Assembly: GCF_000346465.2 (NCBI RefSeq)
Contig: NC_034012.1
Span: forward strand, 1,203,134-1,267,133
Direction: 5' to 3'
Source: Prunus persica
Taxonomy: Eukaryota > Streptophyta > Magnoliopsida > Rosales > Rosaceae
DNA length: 64,000 bases
Part shown: positions 22,461 through 35,096 of the stretch, piece by piece
How positions within the stretch are numbered: the stretch's first letter is position 1
Layout of the letters: each line of letters starts with the position of its first letter
Made by a program: the position numbers and the translations under genes
Notes under the pieces: generated by a model
The model's database searches: none
Seen by the model: the letters and a program-made list of their open reading frames with translations, nothing else
What the model was told of the DNA's origin: nothing

Positions 22461-25068
22461 CTACCTTCTGCGCTTGGATTCTTTTCGCATCTCAGCAAGG
22501 TAGTTCTCCAAGTTCGATTTTTCCCATAAACGTTTATGAATAAGATCTTCCTTTCTTGAGTCGTCTGAAAAACAAACCAATAAACAATAGGGAACAATAA
22601 GTATGAAGAACCTCTAGGGTGTGTGTGACAGTGTAGGAGAGCATGCAGAGTCTGGAACTTGCAACTCAAAACCATAATTACTTTATCAATTAAGATATGA
22701 GGTTGCAGCATCTTGTATGGAAGGTCTTGTGTAGGTTCATGGTGAATGGTTAAAGCTTAAAACAAATAAAGTACTAAATAGTTGGTGCTCAGACATCCAT
22801 CCCCCTTCACCCCGCGTGATCTAATGGGATCGAAAGTTAATGACCCTCTTTCTCTGTTAAATCCATATATGAAGCCCCATTAACCTTGACCAAATTCATA
22901 ATGCCAGTATAAAAAAAACACTGAAATTTAAACTTATATACCGAGATTTCTCCATGCATCAAGAGGCGCATTAAGGGATCTCTGTGTCAGGTAGGAGGCA
23001 TCATCCCATGAATATGGCGCTTGTTTCACCCTGTATCTCCAGAACCAACAGCCACACCATAATAATAGCTGGATCAACAAGAAAAATAGTTAACATTACA
23101 GTAATAGTTAACGTAAAATCATCAATTCCATACATTACTAGGTAGACAAGAAAAGGAGTGGAATATATCAAGCATAAAGTACACCCATGGCCATTATTGG
23201 TTAGTACTGCTTATTTTAAACTTCAGCATACCTTGCCAATAGTGTAGGGTAGGAGTATGAAGCGGACAACAAGAAGATCCCACATGGAGGGCTGTTCAGC
23301 TCCTTTAATCTGCAACTCGAGTTCGTTGCCGAGATCTTCCTCCACTTTCCTATGAAAACAACATCCACCTTTCTTAACGACAAATTCAGAATCATAGAAT
23401 GCAATTCCATGTACAATTGATTAATCCTCATGGATACATTATCAATTTTTTACAACCATGCATTTCATTATTTCTCTTTGAAAATGACTAAGAATTCATA
23501 CTTGTTCATCTGCTTGTTACTCTTCTTCTTATTTGCAGTCCCCCCACTACGCTCAAGTTCCAAAGCCCGTAGTCTATTTTTGTAAGCAGGAGTCTTCTTG
23601 ACCATGTCCACAGCCTACAGAGACATGAAACATCAAAAGTGTCACGAATGATATGCTTTAGCAAGTCCTGTAAGAATCCACTAGAGTATACATGAGTCCT
23701 TATCATACTAAAAACATTTGCCATTGCATTAGCTATAGTACACTCGAAGAATACAATAAGGAAAGACAATAAAATCTAGATTTGGGAGTGATGTCGGCAG
23801 TCAGGACATGTGTACCAAAGGCATTTTGTGCAACTTGTTTAAGCCATACAGTGACATCTGCATTTCAAACATTACTGCTTTGATACTCTTATAAATGTAA
23901 TGTACACATATTGATCTGCCACAGTACCTGATTATACCTTGTCCACTGATTTAGATACTGAAATGCTGAAAGAATCAAAAGAAGGCCAACCAGGACAGCA
24001 CGAGGATCCTAGAATGCGGACACACAAACAGTTTTAGAAACAAATACATGAAATTGGAGCTTAACCCATCAACTCGCAGAATTGTTTCTGAACCAGACAG
24101 AATATTAAGTTATGATTTGAACAATGAAAACTCTCTCACCGTCTTGTGACCGTAATATGCTTGATAGTAGCGGGCTGTATTGTAAAATACCTAACAAGCA
24201 AAAAACACGGCAACCTTATTTATCTTTAACAAATATCTAAGCTCAAAGAACATGGAATCTTAACAACTAGAAGCTCACATTACCCATATAAATTGAAAAA
24301 CACAGCATAATACTTACAAGAATTTTCTTCTTTCATGCAATCTCAATTCTTAAGTCTACGAAAATCGATAGAAAGGTTTCCAATTTACTTTTTAGCCTTT
24401 AATTCAATGTTCACTCAATAGTTTATATATTTTACCTCCTCCGGATGTGCAATGGCGTAATCATACTGCTCCCGAGTGGCCTCGTCCTTCAGAATCTGCA
24501 ATTTAACAATTAAACTCCATCATCACTAGCACATGACAGCAAATGAAAGTCTAAAATAGCAATTGCATTTGAATCAATTTCCAAATTTGGCATCATTTCC
24601 TACAAAATTACATGACCCCAAGTACCTCATAAGCATTGGCAACTTTAACAAACAGCTTTTTCGATTCCGGATCCGGATTTTTATCCGGGTGACTGAGAAT
24701 CAAACACCAACATGTCAAAGAAAAATAATAAAATCTTGATTTAATAATTCCAGAGTAATTTACAAAGTGAAAAAGGGTGCAGACTCACTGTTTCAAGGAG
24801 AGCTTGTAATAAGCTTTCTTGATCTCAGAAGAATTCGCGCTCTGCGTAACCCTAGAGAAGCAGGTGAAAATGTTACGTAAATATGCGATCAAGAGAGGGG
24901 TAATTTGGGAAGCAGTGGGAAAATTATGAGGGAGAGGAGCGGAGCTGACCCTAGGAGATCGTAGCAGTCATCCTCGTCGCAGTAGATGGCCGTCGACGTA
25001 GTGATGAGATGGCACAGCATTAGAGCTGAAACAACCGCGAACCACCGAATCGCTCCCGGTGGCGCCAT
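22461..25068 (-). CDS. ER membrane J-domain protein, DNAJC25-like
   Basis: Ten exons in phase: 25068-24950, 24851-24789, 24692-24626, 24495-24436, 24190-24140, 24008-23928, 23614-23502, 23349-23232, 23068-22942 and 22564-22461; 300 residues. A hydrophobic N-terminus (about 8-27) acts as signal peptide or anchor. The J domain follows at about 34-99, from YDLLGVTQSANSSEIKKAYY through the HPD triad at 62-64 (HHPDKNPDPES) to ATREQYDYA. Hydrophobic stretches follow (VLVGLLLILSAFQYL; LLVVRFILLPYTIGKLLLW), then a basic tail KESKRRR. Type III J-proteins of this family recruit and stimulate Hsp70 (BiP) at the ER. The order and length match the plant protein I recall as Chaperone DnaJ 50 (At1g61770). 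All key residues are present. Confidence 0.93.
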
Positions 25069-25158
25069 GCTGTACCAACGGAGCTCTAGATTTCTCTGAA
25101 ATGGTTTCCCGATAATTGGAGGGTACTCTGCGTTTAAGTGTTTGAGGAAACCGACCAA

Positions 25159-25191
<33 letters not shown>

Positions 25192-26169
25192 GAAGGTGGT
25201 CAACAGATCTGCATTTCAATAACAATTAGCCGTCGGATTTGCATAAACTCATCTTTGTATAGATGAGTAAACGACGTGTCGCTGTGTAAGAGTTGGCTCG
25301 GTTTGACCGCGACTTTGCTTTTCTTTTTGGAGAGTCAATTTTCCTTTTTGTTTTTGGCAATAATGACATTCAAAATTTCAAATACAATACAACATGTTGT
25401 TCAACTTTTTTTTTCTTTTCCAAAGTTAGAGAGGGAAAGGGGTGAAATTCACACATACGAGTATCATAGGAGGTTGAACTCTCAGGATTATTTGAAAGTA
25501 CACCAAAAACTTGAGCCAATTCAACTAACACTACATCGATACATGTTGTTTACCGTTTAATTGCAGCTACATGTTAAGAAAAAAGAAGAAAAAAACCTAT
25601 TTCTTAAAGCTTTCCTACCCGAGGTTCTTTGTTTAGTTCCCTTTCTCTTAATACCACTTGTATATATTCCTCTATAATAAAAAATTTATCGTTTGTATGT
25701 ATATTTAAAAAAAATATTATTAAAGTTGTAGTTTTGAAAATATAAAGGTTACCATTTCTAAAGTTCACTTGGAGTTGGAGCGAGTTGAGGCTTTTACAAC
25801 ATGCTTGTTTTCTTCTTAAAATTTCGTTAATCAACCTCAATCAACAATAATCAATCCTTCATACACTATAGCTTAGGGTTTAGCAATGCTCGAGGTTGAT
25901 GTCATTGGATAAAAAACAATAAAATGATGATAAACAAAACTTGTTATTTACTTAAAACAAACAACCTTAATTAAAACCAGAATAAAAACTATAAACCCCT
26001 AATTACACTGTAGTCCATCACAATTGACTAATTAACGAGCTTAATTTCCATGCCTAATATAAGATTAAGCTTAATTTCCATTGCCCTCACCCCAAATATA
26101 TTTAGATAACCCTAATGATGTACTAGCAAAACTCATCTGTGTAGTGCAAATGGCTTACCTAATTATTAA
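25069..26169. other. DnaJ promoter and GA2ox 3' flank
   Basis: About 1.1 kb, AT-rich. A (TA)n microsatellite lies at about 25166-25191, roughly 100 bp upstream of the DnaJ start. No other gene recognised. Confidence 0.4.
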
Positions 26170-28141
26170 TTATACAACAAACCTAGGAAGCCCTATTTTG
26201 GAACCCAGCATTTTAACATCCTCTTGGACTTGCCGCCTATACTCCCCGAAGCTGAATTTTCTATACACCGAAGGCTCACGGCAGCTTTGTATCACAGTCT
26301 CATACGAAGGGCATAGGAAATATGCAGTCGAGAATCGTTCCACTGCCAAATTCGTGACCACTCGATGTTGAACACTCTTGTACACATTGTTGCTCCATGC
26401 CTAGACAAAAAAATAAATAAATCATATTGAGAAAAATGACACAAGCGGGCTTATATTATATTACATAAGAAATGAAATCTTGATATATGTTTGTGTTATG
26501 TTGTCAGACTGAAAATATAAGTAATTAAATTGAAAGTGAACCTGAAATAAATCTCCGATGTTGATGATTAGGGCCGCAGGATTAGGTTTAACCGCGATCC
26601 ATATCCCATCCTTGACCAACTGCAGTCCTCCAACCTGGTCTTGATGCAAAATTGTAAGGAAGTCGCTATCAGTGTGTGGCATCAACCCAAACACCTCAGA
26701 AGGGATGGGGCATGGTGGATATCGGTTCAATCGGAGATAGCACGTGCTGGGCAAACAATTTGCTTGGAAAAATGTCGACTTGTGACCCAATTTCTCAGCT
26801 AAAATTTCAGCCAAGTTCAGTGCCAGACTTGAAACTGTTGTAGCAAACTGTTCCATTGTCGAGCTGTACACCCAAAATCACAAGTGCCCACGTGGCATAA
26901 ATGAGTATGATGATGGTGAAAACGAAAAAACAATGAGAGGCAGAGAGAGGGAGAGAGGTCATGCATGCATTACGTACAGGGATTTGATATCACAAATCAA
27001 CAAACACAAGGAGTGAGTTCAATAATTGGCACATTTCTGCAACACAAGGAAAAGTATGGTAGCTAATTGGGACAGCAAGGCTATATAGCTATCTGTAATT
27101 TTGTCCCATGACAGCAAGGATCGAAGCAATTCTAGCAGAGTGTCCCTGATGGTTCCTACAATCTAGAACAAATGAGATGATGCATTGCACACTCTAGCAG
27201 ACGTTTCACTGCAAATTGCAAGTACTGAGATCACAAGATCTCTGCAACTCATTTTGTGGTTCCTAAACGACTGCATGTGAAGCAGAAGCTGACGCTTAGC
27301 TACTGAGCAGTCTATTTCATCAACTCTTCCAATTTCCATGGACAACCGGTAACTAAATGTGCAAAAAACCAACAACACAACATAAATTACCGATGCCAAA
27401 ATATTGACATATGCAACCGTTTAAGAGTGGCGGTATTGCAGTATCACACAATAATTTCTCTTCGAGATTCAGAGCTTACTAGCTAGCTGTATAGTATCCA
27501 ATTGTTTATTGGGTCGTTGGTTCCTATGGTTTTAGTGGATTCCTATTTTCCTACGGTAGTTTTGAGGTTGTGATTAACAAGTAAAAAGCACGCATTACAG
27601 TAATTAACATATAATTATGTGAATTAGTAAGTAATAATTACATATACCTGAGATTATAATCGAGACCAGCTGCTGATGAGGTGGAAATATCTTTGAGTGG
27701 AATGTGAAACGCTTCAGACCAAGCCAATTGTCTTAGGCATGTGGCTGAAGGCGTTCCCCAACGGTAACTACCCGCAGAGAAATTCAAGTGCTTGTCCTCC
27801 TGACTCTTCTTATCAAACGACTGCTTGAACACCTTCTCTTGCTCAATCTTCATCTTTTGAAGCAGCCCACCAGAAACCCCATGGTTCACAACCTGAAAGA
27901 AACCCCACTCTTGAGAAGCCCTAGCTATCTCTAACTTGCACTCTTCCCTTTCCCTTTCTCCGAGCTCCAACCGCTGCAGATCGATCAGCGGCAGGTCGCA
28001 TTCCTCGACGATGACAAGCTGCAGCATCTCCTCATGGTCCTTGTTGTTGGTGTTGCTGTTGATTATGGTGGCGGTGGCTTTGTCCGCGGTTTTGTCGAAA
28101 AGGGTCTTGTAGGCCTTGTGAAATGGTGGGTCCGAGTCCAT
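26170..28141 (-). CDS. GA2OX8: Gibberellin 2-beta-dioxygenase, C20-GA class (GA2ox8-like)
   Basis: Three exons in phase: 28141-27648, 26863-26542 and 26400-26170; 348 residues. It is a 2-oxoglutarate/Fe(II) dioxygenase: iron ligands His228 and Asp230 (PHTDSDF) and His284 (VQHRVV), 2-oxoglutarate ligands Arg294 and Ser296 (ERFSTAYF). The DIOX_N part has the family phrase WGFFQVVNHGV. The block LPSTCYLRLNRYPPCP marks the class III GA 2-oxidases, which inactivate C20 gibberellin precursors (GA12, GA53) and so lower active GA. Intron positions are usual for the family. The 5' leader carries a (GA)n tract (28177-28202). Gene order next to RP1 matches Arabidopsis GA2OX8 (from memory); the symbol is assigned by similarity. 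Confidence 0.93.
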
Positions 28142-28740
28142 GATGCTGATTAGAAATTGAAAGACATGGACAAAAGTGAGAGAGAGAGAGAGAGAGAGAG
28201 AGAATTGAAAGGGAATGTTATGAGAGCCGGGAAGAGATTAAAAAGGGAAAGATGGATAGCAATTAACAAGTGGAGGGTTTTTGGAGATGGAGACAATGAG
28301 AAAAGAGATTGAGACAACGCCGCGTTCTATTGTTTCTTATGTTCCCTTCGTCGTCGATGAAAACGTTATGGCGTTTCCTTTTCTAAGTTTTGGAGTCTAC
28401 ACTAGAATTCTGTATCCGTGTCTTTTTGCTATAGGCACCAGACATGGAAGTTATCTATTTCATTTTAATAAACTTGGTCCTTTCTCAATTATCTTCTCTA
28501 TAATTAATCCCTCTTTAAATTAGAGAAATTAAAATTGTTATCAAACGAGCCCTAAAATTACCATGTGTTTCAACTTTATCGACTATGACCTATGGACGAT
28601 CATATATCAGCAATAATATTACTGACTAATATCTGCATTTTAAAAACAAACAAAAAAATTATAGTTAATTAAAGTTTTAATCACTATTTTCCATTAATTA
28701 AGCATGTCCCTTGATAATAATATGAAGAATTTCAGCTTAC

Positions 28741-29975
28741 CTTATTAAAGGCTGTAGCCAGAGGGAGCTGTCGCGTGGATTTTCCTCAGACCTAGGATTT
28801 TCAATCTTCTCATCAGAAACGATATTAAAAGAAAATTGAACGCAAATATACCTTCCGAATAGAAAAAAACAAGATTGTGGTCGTACTAATGTGTCGACCA
28901 CCGACAATACCACATTCCTTGGGCCCATATATTTAAGCGAAGCATAAATAATTTGCACAAGATAATACTTGTTATCCCTCACTGCAGGGATATGCCCATA
29001 TCTGGTTCTAATTAAGCAGTACAAAACAATAGAAACCTTGGAAAATAACACTTGGTGTGATGAAAACTAGCTATTAGCGAACCTTGCTAGGAAACTAATC
29101 CTATAAAGCCTGACAAAACAAGAGAAAAACCAGATCGACCACTAGTATTTCAAGACTATATATATCATCAAGACCATCAATGTGTGGGAGCATACTCCGA
29201 AAACGGGATGAGAGCTCATTTAAGCACCATCAAAATCCTAAAAAATTTGAGTTTACAAACCCCATTCTGCACCTGTTCTGGATTCTCAAGACTCTATCAA
29301 TATTCCTCCTTTTACCAGAAGCAGTGCGCCACCTCTAGCTACTACCGGATTTCGTGATATATATGAAATTGCCTGCATAAAAAGAAAATCAAACTTCCAA
29401 GTCATAACGTTGTAGCTCAAGATTCAAGAGTCAAAAAGCCCTTTTTTTTTTTAATCTCAGAGTGACAAAGTTAAAAAATAGCAACACTATATGCTTAGAC
29501 CAGAGTCACGTGATCTGTGACCAAATCCCCTTGGCTGTGGCTAACATTAATATATATCAGTGTCCTGAAGAGGTTTTCTAGTAGTGTGCTAAAAGATAAA
29601 ATGGAGGTGACTTGCATGGCAATATTAGTGCAGGGAGATGTTGACATTCCCACTTGTTTGATAGATTATATATCACATAAAGACTATGAAAAACATGCTG
29701 AATACAGTGGTTATATACCAAAAGCAAGAGTACAAGGACAGTGAAAGATCCAAGCAAGAAAGATAAGCTCAAACTTGTTACAAAGAAAGATAAAACACAT
29801 AAACAGCATTAAAACAAAATATATGTGATGCTCTTCTTACATGTATGGAGGATGGAGACGATCGATTGATGCAGACGTTGGCTTTGAGAGAAAGAGAGAC
29901 GCAAGAGCTATACATATATATATATATATATATTAAACTTTAAATATTAATTAGTTGGGAAGAGCTGGCTTTTAT
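28741..29975 (-). ncRNA. Possible unannotated minus-strand transcript
   Basis: On the minus strand there is a TATAAAA box (29969-29975), a pyrimidine-rich leader, a good donor (CAT/GTAAGAAG) at 29840-29839 and a second donor (AAG/GTAAGC) at 28740-28739. A 104-codon frame at 28737-29051 has no known motif. Together this hints at a spliced transcript upstream of GA2ox, coding or not. Acceptors were not fixed, so this is weak. Confidence 0.22.
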
Positions 29976-31582
29976 AAGGAGGAAATCCCATCAATCGTCC
30001 TCACTACTTTTGTACAGGCTGCTAAGAGGATTGAGAATTCATGCCTAAGAGAAGAACACGCGGCTCATAGTGGCATCAGATAAAATATGTTGGACGTCGG
30101 CCCTCCTCTTTTTTTTTTTTCTTTTTTTTTCATGCAAGTCACAACCTGGATTCTCAACCACACCAAATAAATCTAAATGCATGATCGTCAACTAGCTACT
30201 TGTTCTCTTCGTTACTCATAAGTTATATATGTTGGTTTCACAATTCATTTGATTAGCAAGTCATGATAATAATTATTCTATTACTGCATTTAAAAACTCT
30301 AAGAATTATTCTTTAATAATTAGTTAAGGTCCTTATTAAACGAGGATTCTTAACAGTTAGATCACAATTTCTCAACTAATTGTTGTGAAGATCACATGTC
30401 ACGATCGGGAACTTAATAATCTAATTCAATTAAGGCGCATCTCAACTTATCTAATTAATCAGTCATCCGTTTTAATAATCTAGTTGCTAAGAAAGTGTAT
30501 TAACAATATGCATATAGCACAAAGGATTCTACTTCCTCATCAGTCCATAATAAGAACACCTTTTTATATATTTCTAATCAAACTAAGATAAAACATACTT
30601 ATCTGAAGGTTTTTGTGTGAGTATACATGACAAGAGAGAATAATGCAACCTCAAATTGAATGTTGAGAAGCTAGGATTCAATTCACCTCTGTTTTTGTCA
30701 AATTATTGAAAAGATGCATAGAATTTATCTTGTCAATAAAATTGAGGATAAACACATTTTTCTAATAAAATTGAGAATCGAATCGACAAGATTCTATATA
30801 TCTTTTCAACAAATTGACAAAAAAAAATAGATAAATTTTCATACATGAGGCCAAATATATTGAAATCATGATGAAAACTGCTTACTTATTTTAGAGAACC
30901 AAGAACCGGTCTTGACTTGAGCTTCGAAATTGCTAGTTATGATCACCAAAAATCAATTCTCTATATACATCCTACATTGTTCCACGTTTGACCTGTAATT
31001 TCGAAGCAACACCTCCTAAACTGTGAATACACACATATGGAAATCTATGGCCTTTTCAAAAGCTCCTACATAATTTAGCACACACAAATCTCAAAAGGAA
31101 AAAGATTGAGTTGTGTGATTTTGTGAAGGTCGATCACTTATAATAAGGAAGAGTGCAAAAAACTAAGAATGGTGAAGTAGTAGCCATGGTGCTCAATGCA
31201 TTTATATACCTAATATGAGGTGGTTTCATGAAATCATATAGTGTGTTTCAATCAACGGTTTAGAGTTGTCTACACAATTGTGGTTGATATAACTTATAAT
31301 TAGTCGATGAAAGTGACCCTTGCGTGATGAAACATATCTTAAAGTCGCTTTATTACATATATTCCATTTCAAAAGTTAAATTAAAATGATATTTTATTTA
31401 ATTTACTGAACATACCATATAATCACATGGAGATTTTGGAGTATTCTAAAGATATTTTCCATTTATAGCGCCTTGGTAAAGTGAAAGAAAACCTATTTAT
31501 AGCGCCGACATGATTTAAAGGGAAATGTAGACGAAAGGGATGTGGAAGGAGAGACTTGGAGGGAGGACAACCAGTAATCAAT

Positions 31583-31657
31583 TGAGAGAGAGAGAGAGAG
31601 AGAGAGTCGATGGATGGATGAATGGATGGATGGATGGATGGATGGATGGATGGATGA
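31583..31657. repeat. Compound (GA)n-(GGAT)n microsatellite
   Basis: (GA)12 at 31583-31606 followed by about twelve GGAT units at 31609-31657, one interrupted by AATG. Confidence 0.9.
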
Positions 31658-32019
31658 ATATACACCAATTGGATAGTTTGGCTTAAACTTTAAATTTAAT
31701 ATATTATAAGAAAAATATCTAACTCTCTTCTCTCAAAAAGAAAATGTATGATTAAAGAAGAGAAGAAAAAAGGGATGGAAGTGTAACAAACAAGACAGGT
31801 AGAATCAACTGGACCCAACCGTCCAACTGTATTTAACCTCTGATGATCATGTCGGCAGAAACGTGGCAGAATCTAGAGTCACAAGCATGATTTCACCATT
31901 ATTAAACGTCGACATATATACAAATTAGAATGCAGGCAGGCAGAGCAAGGCCATGCATGTGCAGTGCCTAATTACATATATGGATCGAAAAGGACACAGA
32001 ATGCAAAAATATGCATGCC

Positions 32020-32022
<3 letters not shown>

Positions 32023-32090
<68 letters not shown>
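32023..32090. repeat. (TC)34 microsatellite
   Basis: 68 uninterrupted bases of TC, followed by a C run. Open frames translating to Leu-Ser or Arg-Glu repeats across it are artefacts. Confidence 0.95.
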
Positions 32091-32092
<2 letters not shown>

Positions 32093-32879
32093 CCCAATAA
32101 ATACATACGAATTTCCAAAAAAGAAATGCCCTTTCGGCTCCTCCAACTGACCCAACAGTGCAAGGACGGTGGATGATGCTGCACTAAATATCAGATCAGT
32201 AGTGTTTAGGTTTGCTTTGCAACTGTGCATGATATCATTTGTACGTGGACAAGTGGGATCAACATCAAAGTGAGTGAGCAAGAGGTGGGATGGGAGGGTC
32301 AAACGTCATGTCGTTGTTGGAGGCATTTTACTATCTAAGATTCGCTTCATTTCTTTCAATCATTACGACTTTTTGAGGCGCGCCCAACCCTAGGGTCTCA
32401 GATTCCGATATGTGATGTTGACTTTCCGCCACGTGGCATCATCATGTGCAGAGAGAGACTGGGACCCATCCTCACCCGCCCCCCATTATTATAATGTCAT
32501 GTTTGTTTGCCATTGCTCGCCCTACTGCATTATTGGACTCTTCCTGCCTCCTTCTGCATGTTGCAGTTTCTTCACTGCTCCTCGTCAAATTTCCTCTGCA
32601 CTCTCTCTTTCTGAGTGACCCTTGGCTTATCATTGGGACAGACATATTAATGATTATTTGTTTGTGGAAATACAACCTCTCCTTTTAATTACCCAATCAA
32701 TGAAAGATAAGAGGCGCATCAGCTCATGGACTTCAAAACTTTCCATCCAATCCAATATCTATCAACTTGTTTATACCATATCTCACCGGCCACTAGTTTC
32801 ATGACACATAAAACATAAGACTCACAAAAGAGGCCCACGAAACTCAATTCAGACACTGAGGCCCATAAACAACCCTCAA

Positions 32880-33285
32880 CAGTAAGTTAATCTTTGATAA
32901 CCTAACCTGCTGATCCGGCTCAAGAAGGCACTTGCCACACCAGTTGAGTAAAGACAGGTGGCAGCCTCTCAGACGATGTCCACAATCCCACATCAAAATA
33001 ATAATTCAAGATCCAACACTTTGGTCCTCTATAAACAAGGATTAAGTCCCAAGAAACAATGTAGTAACGATTTTGGCTACTTAGGTTTTACTTCGTCCAA
33101 TTCATTACTCATTCCGTTCTTAAGCTAACTTAAGAATTGGAGAACCTTCGGTCAATACTTGAGGTCTCACCGTTGCTTTTTGTCTTGCAAATTATCCTAC
33201 ATTTGTTGAAGGGCCCACGAGACCGAAGGCATCACACTTCTAAGTTGGGTCCAATAATGATTATTAATTTTTGGGCATCAACACA
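32880..33285 (+). mobile_element. Probable LTR fragment or solo LTR
   Basis: The stretch has the style of a plant LTR: a leader-like part with a CTATAAACAAGGATTAAGTC segment, then CTTAAGAATTGGAGAACCTT and GGTCTCACCG, ending near GGGCATCAACA. No internal domains or second LTR are seen, and no clear target-site duplication was found, so the ends are uncertain. Confidence 0.35.
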
Positions 33286-33680
33286 ACTCACTATTATTAC
33301 AGCTTTTCAATTATAAAATCAACTTTAATAAAAATGGGTATATCACATGAGATATGTGAGTTATACTAATTAATTAAGGTAACATGTCCGACTCATTCAT
33401 TTGAGTTAGATCCACTTCCTCGAATATTAAAATAGTTTCGAATATCGCATTATTAAAAGAAAAAAAAATCCATGTTAACCAAAGTAGCTGACTGCTGAAT
33501 GAGACCCAATCACCACATAATTTATTTTATAGTCCATACACGATACCGGGCCTCAAGCCAACACGTCAGCAGCATATTAGCTGCTCACTATACCCCAGTT
33601 GGCCCAACGGCCCGCACACCCAAACAAAAATAAAAAACCAAAATGGAGAACGAATTAAATAATAAAATAAAAATAAAATA

Positions 33681-35096
33681 ATGATTGCTTCTTCCACCTT
33701 GAGCGTTCCGAATCTCGGTCTCGCACCCAGGACCAGTTATGCAAATCACCAACCAATACTCAAAACTCCAAACGCCTCCGCTTCCTCCTCCGAGCCGCAG
33801 GGTGGAAAACCCAAGGGTAGCTCTCAACTGACTCGATGGTCCAGGGCGCGGGCCATACGCTCGGGTCGGAAATTGGACCGCGCGGGCCAGCGGAGCCAGT
33901 TGCTGGAACCGAATTCTCCGGTGCAGCCGAGAGAGCGCGTCTCGCTAGACGTCAAGGATGATACTTCAACAGGAAGCGACGGCGAGGATGACGTGGAGAT
34001 GACGGCGGGGAAGTCGATATACATGGTTTCTGACGGAACTGGGTGGACGGTCGAGCACTCCGTGAACGCGGCGTTGGGCCAGTTCGAGCATTGCTTGGTC
34101 GATCGGGGCTGCGCTGTCAATACCCATTTGTTTTCTGGGGTAAAGTTCAATGCTTTTTGGTTTTTAATGTTTGCTATTGCCTTGTACTGAATCTAATGCA
34201 AAATTGTCATGTGAAATTGGTCAGATTGATGAAGTAGAGCGGTTAATGGAGATTGTAAAGCAAGCAGCCAAAGAAGGTGCCATGCTTGTGTACACATTAG
34301 CTGAACCATCAATGGCTGAGTCTGCTAGGCATGCCTGTAAGCATTGGGGCATACCAACCACAGATATGTTGGGTCCAATTACAGAGGCCATAGCAACCCA
34401 TCTAGGCGTGTCACCCTCTGGCCTTCCACGTGGGGCTCCTGGCAGGAGCTTTCCTCTTACAGATGACTACTTTCGTAGGATTGAAGCCATTGAATTCACT
34501 ATCAAGCAAGATGATGGGGCATTGCCCCAGAACTTGCACAAGGCTGACATTATACTTGCTGGGGTCTCTCGTACTGGGAAGACCCCGCTGTCGATTTATC
34601 TGGCGCAGAAAGGTTACAAAGTGGCAAATGTGCCTATTGTGATGGGGGTTCCATTGCCAAAGACCCTTTTTGAGGTTGACCCAGAAAAGGTTTTTGGTCT
34701 CACTATCAATCCTCTAGTGTTGCAAACAATTAGAAGGGCAAGAGCTAAGACTCTGGGATTTAGTGAAGGAATGAAGAGTAACTATTCCGAGATGGATCAT
34801 GTGAGACAGGAGCTGGAATTTGCTCGAACGATTCTTGCACAGAATCCTGTCTGGCCAGTAATTGGTGAGAAAATTGCACTTTTCACATCTGTGCTCATAT
34901 CAGTTTGGTTTTAGTATGATCTTGTTGGCCTGTTTCTTTTAAGCTTCAATTTGGTTGAGTTAGTCATCCTGCTCATATTTGGTTGATTGCAGAGGTAACA
35001 GGCAAAGCAATTGAAGAAACTGCTGCTGTTGTACTGAGGCTTTATCATGACCGGAAGCACAAGTGCTCAATGCCAAGAATATCAAAACGTTATTAA
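33681..35096 (+). CDS. RP1: Pyruvate, phosphate dikinase regulatory protein (RP1, DUF299)
   Basis: Three exons in phase: 33681-34139, 34225-34864 and 34993-35096; 400 residues. The N-terminus up to about residue 75 is Ser/Arg-rich with few acidic residues and fits a chloroplast transit peptide. The kinase-pyrophosphorylase (DUF299) domain starts at [17 protein letters not shown] and contains a P-loop-like GVSRTGKT at 266-273 and the C-terminal block [10 protein letters not shown]. The enzyme is bifunctional: it inactivates PPDK by ADP-dependent threonine phosphorylation and reactivates it by phosphate-dependent dephosphorylation, linking the enzyme to light and dark. Length agrees with Arabidopsis RP1. 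No defect seen. Confidence 0.95.

Larger units (their letters stand above)
28142..33680. other. Long intergenic region between GA2ox and RP1
   Basis: About 5.5 kb without a supported protein gene. Microsatellites: (GA)13 at 28177-28202, (TA)n at 29912-29933, (GA)n at 31583-31606, (GGAT)n at 31609-31657 and (TC)34 at 32023-32090. A possible minus-strand transcript (28741-29975) and an LTR-like fragment (about 32880-33285) are listed separately. Open frames over the microsatellites are artefacts. Confidence 0.45.

Noticed and set aside
24626..24692. Suspected frameshift in DnaJ exon 3
   Set aside because: Recounting the T run showed five Ts, which keeps the frame through PDPESKKLFVKVANAYE.
28741..28790. 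miR159/319-like motif (GAGGGAGCT)
   Set aside because: Only a short match; no full mature sequence or hairpin of the right size.
31925..32302. Open frames rich in Leu-Ser or Arg-Glu
   Set aside because: They only translate the (TC)34 microsatellite.
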